NCBI RefSeq assembly: GCF_013407955.1 | Contig: NZ_JACCBU010000001.1 | Location: 2,976,001 to 3,040,000 of the forward strand | DNA: 64,000 nucleotides | Source: Microlunatus parietis | Lineage (GTDB): Bacteria > Actinomycetota > Actinomycetes > Propionibacteriales > Propionibacteriaceae | Direction: 5' to 3' | Part shown: in pieces, positions 58,297-64,000 of the stretch | Layout: the number at the start of each line of letters is the position of its first letter | Numbering within the stretch: position 1 is the stretch's first letter | Position numbers and translations under genes: made by a program | Notes under the pieces: generated by a model | What the model was told of the DNA's origin: nothing | The model's database searches: none | Seen by the model: the letters and a program-made list of their open reading frames with translations, nothing else

Positions 58297-59921
58297 TCAC
58301 CATGATCCCGATGGCCACGGAGAGCAATCGTTTCCTCACGATCGCACTCTTCCTGGTGATCGTCGCACTGACGCTCTACATCACGTTCTGGGCCTCCCGA
58401 CACACGAAGAACGCGAACGACTACTACGCCGGCGGCCGTTCCTTCTCCGGTTTCCAGAACGGCCTGGCGATCGGCGGCGACTACATGTCGGCGGCATCGT
58501 TCCTCGGCATCTCCGGCTCCATTGCCTTGTACGGCTACGACGGTTTCCTCTATTCGATCGGGTTCCTGGTCGCCTGGCTGGTGGCGCTGCTGCTGGTCGC
58601 CGAGCTGCTGCGGAACTCCGGCAAGTACACGATGGCCGACCAGCTGGCGTTCCGGATGCGGCAGACGCCGGTCCGTGCCGCGGCGGCCAGCTCGACCATC
58701 GTCGTGTCGATCTTCTATCTGCTGGCCCAGATGGTCGGCGCCGGCAGCCTGGTCGCGCTGCTGCTGTCCGTGGACAGCCCGCTGCTGAAGAACCTGGTGA
58801 TCGTCGCGGTCGGCATCCTCATGATCGTTTACGTGACGCTGGGCGGCATGAAGGGCACCACCTGGGTGCAGATCGTCAAGGCCGTGCTGCTCATGGTCGG
58901 CACCTTGTTGATCAGCGTTCTGGTGCTGGCCAAGTTCGGCTTCAACCTGTCCACGCTGCTCGGCGCGGCCGCCGAGAACACCGGCAAGGGCGAGGCGTTC
59001 CTGCAACCCGGGCAGCTCTACGGCAAGACCTTGATCGGCAAGTTCGACTTCCTGTCCCTCGGCCTGGCGCTGGTGCTCGGCACCGCCGGCCTGCCGCACA
59101 TCTTGATCAGGTTCTACACCACGCCGACGGCGAAGGCGGCCCGCAAGTCCGTGCTGTGGGCGATCGGGCTGATCGGCTCCTTCTACCTGATGACGCTGGT
59201 GCTCGGTTTCGGCGCGGCCGCCCTGCTGGACACCTCGCCGGAGAGCGCGGTCGCCAAGTCGTCGGGCAACCTGGCCTCGCCGCTGCTCGCCCAGGCGGTC
59301 GGCGGTGGCGACTCGATCGGCGGATCGGTGCTGTTGGCGTTGATCGGCGCGGTCGCGTTCGCCACGATTCTGGCGGTGGTCGCCGGGCTCACCCTGACCT
59401 CGGCGTCATCGGTGGCCCATGACCTGTATGCGAACGTGATCATGAAGGGCCGCGCGAGCGAGAAGAGCGAGCTGTTCGTGGTCCGGATCGCGGCGTTCGT
59501 GATCGGCGCGGTGGCGATCGCGCTGGCCATCCCGGCGCAGCGGTTGAACATCGCGTTCCTGGTCGCGCTGGCCTTCGCGGTCGCCGCGTCGGCGAACCTG
59601 CCGGCCCTGATCTACAACCTGTTCTGGCGCCGGTTCAACACCTCGGGTGCGGTCTGGAGCATCTACGGCGGCCTGATCGCGGCGGTCGGACTGGTGTTCT
59701 TCTCACCGGTGGTGTCGGGCACCAGCACTTCGTTGATCCCGAGCGTGAACTTCGCCTGGTTCCCGTTGAACAACCCGGGACTGGTGTCGATCCCGATCGG
59801 CTTCCTGTGCGGTTTCCTCGGCACGATTCTGAGCAAGGACCGGGCCAGCCAGGCACGCTTCGACGAGCTGTCGGTTCGCGCGCTGACCGGGGCCGGTGCC
59901 GAGAAGGCGTCCCCGCACTAG
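58293..59921 (+). CDS. Cation/acetate symporter (ActP/MctC-like)
   Basis: 542 residues, about 13 membrane helices of the solute:sodium symporter family. YYAGGRSFSGFQNGLAIGGD is the SSS signature, followed by YMSAASFLGISGSIALYGYD. It imports acetate, pyruvate or propionate with a cation at the plasma membrane; the exact substrate cannot be told. It is coupled to the DUF485 gene, as is usual. The start GTG follows the overlap. The C-terminus is short and cytosolic. Confidence 0.94.
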   Translation: MITMIPMATESNRFLTIALFLVIVALTLYITFWASRHTKNANDYYAGGRSFSGFQNGLAIGGDYMSAASFLGISGSIALYGYDGFLYSIGFLVAWLVALLLVAELLRNSGKYTMADQLAFRMRQTPVRAAAASSTIVVSIFYLLAQMVGAGSLVALLLSVDSPLLKNLVIVAVGILMIVYVTLGGMKGTTWVQIVKAVLLMVGTLLISVLVLAKFGFNLSTLLGAAAENTGKGEAFLQPGQLYGKTLIGKFDFLSLGLALVLGTAGLPHILIRFYTTPTAKAARKSVLWAIGLIGSFYLMTLVLGFGAAALLDTSPESAVAKSSGNLASPLLAQAVGGGDSIGGSVLLALIGAVAFATILAVVAGLTLTSASSVAHDLYANVIMKGRASEKSELFVVRIAAFVIGAVAIALAIPAQRLNIAFLVALAFAVAASANLPALIYNLFWRRFNTSGAVWSIYGGLIAAVGLVFFSPVVSGTSTSLIPSVNFAWFPLNNPGLVSIPIGFLCGFLGTILSKDRASQARFDELSVRALTGAGAEKASPH

Positions 59922-60082
59922 CGGCTCGAGCGACGCGCGCCGGATGGTCTCCTACCTGGATCATCCGGCGCCGTCGTTTCCGGACGGTGTCGGCTCGTCT
60001 CGCCGATGGCGAACCCTGTCCCCCGGTCGCCCGGTTGTGCGACGATTCGTCCGGAAGATCACGAAACTCGGGGGAGTTGTGG

Positions 60083-60625
60083 ATGACGCTTGAGCTCGAC
60101 CTGCGTCCTGTCCTGATCACGGCCGCCGAAATCCGGCTGGCCGTGCTCGCGGTCGTCCTGGTGATCGCGATCTCCGCCGGCTCGGCTCTGGTGAGCCTCC
60201 CCGAGGGACTCCGGCTGGCCGTTCTGTTCGTCCATCTCGGTTCGCTCATCGTCGGTTTCGGCGCCGTGCTCAGCATCGATTGGTACGGCCTGCTCTGGCT
60301 CCGCGGCCGGGCCACCCTGGCCGACCTGGTCGGACACTCGCACCGGGCCGGCGCCCTGACCTGGGGCGGCTTGGCCGGGCTGTGCCTCAGCGGCATGCTG
60401 CTCGGGCCGCAACTCGGCTCGCCGCTGACCTTGATCAAGATCGTGGCGGTCGCCGGGGCGGCGGCGGTCGGCGTCTGCGCGCTGGCGGCCGGCCGGCGGT
60501 TGCGCAGCTGGCGGGACACCCCGCCGCGGCGAGTGTTGCTGTTCGGCGCCGTCCTGGCCGGCGCGTCCCAGGTGTTCTGGTGGACCGCAGTCGTGATCGG
60601 CTTCCTGGCCCGGGAGGCCCGCTGA
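60083..60625 (+). CDS. Small polytopic membrane protein
   Basis: 180 residues with five membrane helices (ITAAEIRLAVLAVVLVIAIS; LAVLFVHLGSLIVGFGAVLS; ALTWGGLAGLCLSGMLLG; LIKIVAVAGAAAVGVCALAA; LLFGAVLAGASQVFWWTAVV). A conserved His (LFVHLG) and HSHRAG in the loop could bind heme or metal, as in some DUF2269-like or cytochrome-b561-type proteins, but I do not recognise a family with certainty. ATG 60083 has GGGGGAG 7 bases upstream. Its stop is directly adjacent to the stop of the convergent gene. Confidence 0.75.
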   Translation: MTLELDLRPVLITAAEIRLAVLAVVLVIAISAGSALVSLPEGLRLAVLFVHLGSLIVGFGAVLSIDWYGLLWLRGRATLADLVGHSHRAGALTWGGLAGLCLSGMLLGPQLGSPLTLIKIVAVAGAAAVGVCALAAGRRLRSWRDTPPRRVLLFGAVLAGASQVFWWTAVVIGFLAREAR

Positions 60626-62344
60626 TCAACCGTCTCGAGGTACGTCGGCGATCGTGCTGATCATCCGGGCCGCGGCCGCGTCGCCGGTGTGCACCAGCAG
60701 CCGGGCGCCGGCGTCCCGTCGCCCGGCCCAGTGCGGGAGGCGGGGCAGGTCCGTGGTGTTCAAGGTCAGCTCGACGGCCTGCACGAACGGAGCGCCGTGC
60801 AGCAGTCCGCCCGGTGAGAACACCCGGACCACGCGAATCTCACCGATCCCGGACCAGGGCAGTCGGCTGCGCAGCTCGGTACGCCAGAGGAAGCGCTCCC
60901 GGACCAGCTGGATGCCGGCCGGCTCGACCTGGACGCCGCCGCGGGCCAGCCGGGACGGCAGGAACCAGCCGATCAGCCCGGCCAACCCGACCCCGGCGAG
61001 CAGCGGCACCACCGGCCAGAGGACGTCCTGCCAGAGCGGCGCGTTCGCGAACGGGCGGACCCCGGAGCCGAGCCAGCCGGCGCCGACCAAGATCAACACG
61101 CCGGCGGCGATGATCATCGACACCGGCCCGCGCCGCGGCACCGCGATCCAGCGCACAGTCCGTACCAGCTGATCCGGATCGTCGGGCTCGGCCTCGGGCA
61201 GCCGGCGGGAGATCAGGTAGCGGAGCTGGGCGGCCGTGCCGGGGTCACCGGCCTTGATCAGCAACCGCGGCCGGTCCGCCACCACCCGCCGGGCTTCCAC
61301 TCCGGGTGGGACGACGCGGGCCCAACCGGGCAGCACCGGCGGCGCCGGGCTCTGGTTCAAGATCAACTCCAGAACGGTGGCCGGGCCGCGATCCTTGGTC
61401 GGCTGGTCGTCCGGGTCGATCAACGGACCGGGATCGGCATAGACCCCCGAAAGCCCGCGCAGGTCCGCCCAGGGGATCCGCCACCGGCAGCCGGGCTGCC
61501 AACCGAGCCGGTCCCGGCGCACCTCGAGGCCGCCCTGATCCACCACAACCCCTTGCCTGGCCAGTGCCGACGGCGCGAACCAGACCGCGGGCACGATCGC
61601 GGCGACGGCGAGGATGATCAGCACGATCAGGGCCGGATCGGTCCAGCCAGAGGCCGTACCCGCGGTGACCAGGGACCACAACGGCAGCTGGGTGACCGCC
61701 AGCCCGACCACGCTCGCCAGTCCCCAGACGACGGCCGGCCCGAGCCGTACCGAGATCCAGACCGGCACCGGGGCGCCGGCCGTGGCCCGCGGCCGATTCC
61801 CTCGCACCCGTTCGATGGCCGCGCGGACCCGGTCCAGTTCCGGCTCGGGAAGCTGGAGGAGGAGTCGGTGATCATCCGCCGGTCGGCCGTCGGGCGGAGC
61901 CGCGCCGGGCTGGACGGCCGTGCACCAGACCGGACCGCCGCCACGCGTCGGCCCGTCGACACTGATCGCCAACGCCGGACGGTCGTTGGAGCGGGTCGGC
62001 GTCACGTCCGTGATCGCGGCCGGCGGCAGGACGATCCGCCAGCCGCGGAACCACCAGAGCGGCTCGGCGAAGAGCGTCAACCCGGTCGCCTCGGCCCGAA
62101 GGCCCTGCCGGGTCAGGAAGCAGGGCAGCCGGACCAGCAGGACGCCCACGACCGCCAGCGCGGCGGCGGCGACCAGCGCGATCACGACCGCGATTCCGGT
62201 CTGCCGCGGAAACAGCAGCACCGAGGCCGCCGCGGCCAGGACGGCCACCGGGGCCAGCACCGCCAAGACACGACCGAGCTGAGCGCGCTCGACCGCCCCG
62301 AGCGGAAAGGTCTCGGAGCCGGCCGGCCGTTCATCCTGCGTCAC
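60626..62344 (-). CDS. Membrane protein with three helix-pair/PH-like repeats
   Basis: 572 residues. Three repeats are visible, each two membrane helices followed by a soluble, beta-rich segment: GLRAEATGLTLFAEPLWWFR (about 80), GVVVDQGGLEVRRDRLGWQP (about 270) and GVQVEPAGIQLVRERFLWRT (about 475). The segments share G-V-x-V-x-x-x-G and a W-x-x-I/L pattern, as in bacterial PH domains. I do not recognise the family. The start is ATG 62344. It is convergent with the preceding gene; the two stops abut in one TGATCA. Confidence 0.72.
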   Translation of the reverse strand: MTQDERPAGSETFPLGAVERAQLGRVLAVLAPVAVLAAAASVLLFPRQTGIAVVIALVAAAALAVVGVLLVRLPCFLTRQGLRAEATGLTLFAEPLWWFRGWRIVLPPAAITDVTPTRSNDRPALAISVDGPTRGGGPVWCTAVQPGAAPPDGRPADDHRLLLQLPEPELDRVRAAIERVRGNRPRATAGAPVPVWISVRLGPAVVWGLASVVGLAVTQLPLWSLVTAGTASGWTDPALIVLIILAVAAIVPAVWFAPSALARQGVVVDQGGLEVRRDRLGWQPGCRWRIPWADLRGLSGVYADPGPLIDPDDQPTKDRGPATVLELILNQSPAPPVLPGWARVVPPGVEARRVVADRPRLLIKAGDPGTAAQLRYLISRRLPEAEPDDPDQLVRTVRWIAVPRRGPVSMIIAAGVLILVGAGWLGSGVRPFANAPLWQDVLWPVVPLLAGVGLAGLIGWFLPSRLARGGVQVEPAGIQLVRERFLWRTELRSRLPWSGIGEIRVVRVFSPGGLLHGAPFVQAVELTLNTTDLPRLPHWAGRRDAGARLLVHTGDAAAARMISTIADVPRDG

Positions 62345-62456
62345 GGCGGGTAGTCAACCAGGCAGGTGGTCGATCGGTCACCGTACGGACGAATGTGTCA
62401 AGGTTGTCCCGGCCGGGCCCACACCCCGGCCAGGCAGCAGAAGTAAGGAGACGCCA

Positions 62457-63497
62457 ATGCCCGACCCGGGCGCACTGATGGCCGCCGAGATCGCCGAACA
62501 GCCGGCGGCCTGGCGGCGGTTGTCGATCGAGGGCCGCGACCAGGTGCGCGCCGCCGCCCGGCGGATCGCCGACTACGCGCCGCGCTTCGTGCTGTTCGTC
62601 GCCCGCGGCACCAGTGATCATGCCGCGCTGTACGCGAAGTACCTGACCGAGATCGTGCTCCAACTGCCGGCCGGGCTGGTCTCGCCGTCCACGATGACGA
62701 CGTACGGGTCGCGGCCGGACCTCCGGCAGACGCTGATGATCGCGGTCAGCCAGTCCGGCGGGTCGCCCGACCTGATCCAGTCGCTGCAGGTCGCCCGGGA
62801 GCGCGGCGCGCTGACCCTCGCGGTGACCAACCAGCCCTCCTCGCCGCTGGCCGAAGTCTCCGAGCTCGATCTCGACATCCGCGCCGGCGAGGAACGGGCG
62901 GTGGCGGCGACGAAGTCGTACACGACTCAGTTGCTGGCGCTCTATCTGTTGCTGGACGCGGTCCGCGGCGGCGACGGGTCGGCGACCGACGGGCTGCCCG
63001 ATCTGGCCGACCAGGTGATCGCCGACAACGACCAGTTCGTCCGGCTTGCCGAGCGGTACCGATTCGCGTCCCGGCTGGTCAGCACCGGCCGCGGGTACTC
63101 CTACCCCACGGCACGGGAGGCCGCGCTGAAGCTGATGGAGACCTCGTATCTCTCGGCGCAGGCGTTCTCCGGCGCCGATCTGCTGCACGGCCCGTTGGCC
63201 ATGATCGACCGGCAGGTGCCGGTGCTGGCGACGGTCAACGACGGGCACGGCGGTGCCGCCATGCTGCCGGTGCTGTCCCGGCTTCGTGATCTTGGTGCGG
63301 ACGTCTGCTGCGTCGGCGCCGGCGAGGCGGTCCGGGCGGCCTCGGCCGGTTACGCGCTGCCGGGCCAGGTCCCGGAGGAGGTGTCACCGCTACTGGAGAT
63401 CATCCCGTTCCAGCTGCTGGCGCTGCACCTCTCGGTCGCCCGCGGTTCCGACCCGGACGCCCCGCGCGGGCTGGCCAAGGTGACCGAGACCCTCTGA
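62457..63497 (+). CDS. SIS-domain sugar isomerase/deaminase (GlmS C-terminal-like)
   Basis: 346 residues. Two SIS domains: FVLFVARGTSDHAALYAKY, MIAVSQSGGSPDLIQSLQVA and AATKSYTTQLLALYLLLDAV in the first; SRLVSTGRGYSYPTAREAAL and KLMETSYLSAQAFSGADLLH in the second. This matches stand-alone relatives of the GlmS isomerase domain (AgaS/NagB-II type), which deaminate or isomerise amino sugar phosphates, so a role in N-acetylglucosamine or related sugar breakdown is likely. ATG 62457 has AAGGAG 6 bases upstream. The glutaminase domain is absent. Confidence 0.9.
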   Translation: MPDPGALMAAEIAEQPAAWRRLSIEGRDQVRAAARRIADYAPRFVLFVARGTSDHAALYAKYLTEIVLQLPAGLVSPSTMTTYGSRPDLRQTLMIAVSQSGGSPDLIQSLQVARERGALTLAVTNQPSSPLAEVSELDLDIRAGEERAVAATKSYTTQLLALYLLLDAVRGGDGSATDGLPDLADQVIADNDQFVRLAERYRFASRLVSTGRGYSYPTAREAALKLMETSYLSAQAFSGADLLHGPLAMIDRQVPVLATVNDGHGGAAMLPVLSRLRDLGADVCCVGAGEAVRAASAGYALPGQVPEEVSPLLEIIPFQLLALHLSVARGSDPDAPRGLAKVTETL

Positions 63498-63549
63498 GCG
63501 TCGCCGATCCCGCAGCGTGCCGGAGCCCGCCCGGCGCTGCTCGCCGCCG

Positions 63550-64000
63550 TCACTTCGACGCGTTCGCGGCCCGCCGCTTGTTGAAGATGTCGAACGCGAC
63601 CGCGAGCAACAGCACGAAACCCTTGATGAACGCCTGCGCCTCGGTGCCGAGGCCGAGCAGAAGCATGCCGCTGTTCAGCACGCCCATGATCAAACCGCCG
63701 ATCATCGCGCCGGTCACGGTGCCGACGCCGCCGGTCACCGCCGCGCCGCCGATGAACACCGCGGCGATCGCGTCCAGCTCGAAACCGTTGCCGGCGTTGG
63801 GCAGCGCCGAGTTGCTCCGGGCGGTGAACGCGATGCCGGCGATCGCCGACAGCACGCCCATGTTGACGAACAGCCAGAAGTCCACGGCCTTGGTGTTGAC
63901 GCCGGACAGCTGCGCGGCGAGCAGGTTGCCGCCGCGGGCGTACACGTGCCGACCGAAGACCGAGCGGTTCATCACGACGGTGTAGCCGAGCACGAGCGCG
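63550..64000 (-). CDS. Ribose/xylose-type ABC permease, C-terminal part (partial)
   Basis: About 150 residues of the C-terminal part; the N-terminus lies beyond the window end. NRSVFGRHVYARGGNLLAAQ, VDFWLFVNMGVLSAIAGIAF and FELDAIAAVFIGGAAVTGGV are the motifs of the RbsC/XylH/MmsB permease family. It imports a pentose or similar sugar with an ATPase and binding protein that are probably encoded further right. It converges with the SIS-domain gene. Confidence 0.93.
   Translation of the reverse strand, partial: ALVLGYTVVMNRSVFGRHVYARGGNLLAAQLSGVNTKAVDFWLFVNMGVLSAIAGIAFTARSNSALPNAGNGFELDAIAAVFIGGAAVTGGVGTVTGAMIGGLIMGVLNSGMLLLGLGTEAQAFIKGFVLLLAVAFDIFNKRRAANASK

Overview
This 64-kb window is chromosomal DNA of a high-GC Gram-positive bacterium (Actinomycetota; a member of the Propionibacteriales is plausible, but the species cannot be named from the sequence alone). 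Evidence: roughly 70% GC with G/C-ending codons, many GTG starts, apparently leaderless genes, a topoisomerase I with a Lys/Ala tail, a K+-independent-type membrane pyrophosphatase, a DtxR/IdeR-type iron box and an actinobacterial tad pilus locus. There is no rRNA, CRISPR array, prophage or intact insertion sequence. One tRNA (Thr, CGT) is present.

Layout. 1-515: 3' end of purF. 519-3715: small and poorly characterised genes (DUF5994-, DUF2188- and DUF6098-like), including a divergent class III nucleotide cyclase resembling Pycsar cyclases. 3845-6480: a GH13 trehalose-synthase-like enzyme followed by a decayed APC permease. 6471-9962: VOC protein, small conserved protein, tRNA-Thr, EEP-family phosphoesterase, MmcQ/YjbR protein, DHFR-like and PNPOx-like proteins. 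9982-12181: an MFS exporter divergent from a Clp-N-domain regulator (ClpC2-like), with two palindromic operators between them. 12483-23556: a second dTMP-kinase-like gene, DUF402, a secreted TAP-type hydrolase, then the conserved core block holB-tmk-CYTH/CHAD-topA and a methyltransferase. 23690-36221: a variable stretch with PrsW, a phosphotransferase, a TetR/VOC pair, an iron-siderophore ABC importer under an iron box, a TetR-controlled ABC exporter, a CPBP protease and an MpaB-like protein. 36287-41991: hppA, an MrfA/YprA-type helicase and a LapA-like protein. 42154-49377: a sugar ABC importer operon with a very large tandem-FAD oxidoreductase and its LacI regulator. 49496-55624: the tad pilus genes, split by a 1-kb gene-free stretch with tandem repeats. 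56197-64000: Fic-like protein, leaderless methyltransferase, DUF485/acetate symporter pair, membrane proteins, a SIS-domain enzyme and the end of a ribose/xylose-type ABC permease.

The gene order holB-tmk-topA ... hppA-helicase ... tad genes-Fic-like is, from memory, shared with other actinobacteria such as Streptomyces. The sugar-ABC/oxidoreductase cassette and the iron and exporter genes therefore look like insertions into a core backbone.

The most striking global signal is the palindrome TGATCA. I counted about 120 copies by eye, against about 4 expected from base composition, often spelled with codons otherwise rare here. This resembles the HIP1 palindrome of cyanobacteria. Other unusual items are long-armed foldback elements in intergenic DNA, an ungapped 90-bp module duplicated upstream of two tad transcription units, and twin operators for the ClpC2-like regulator.
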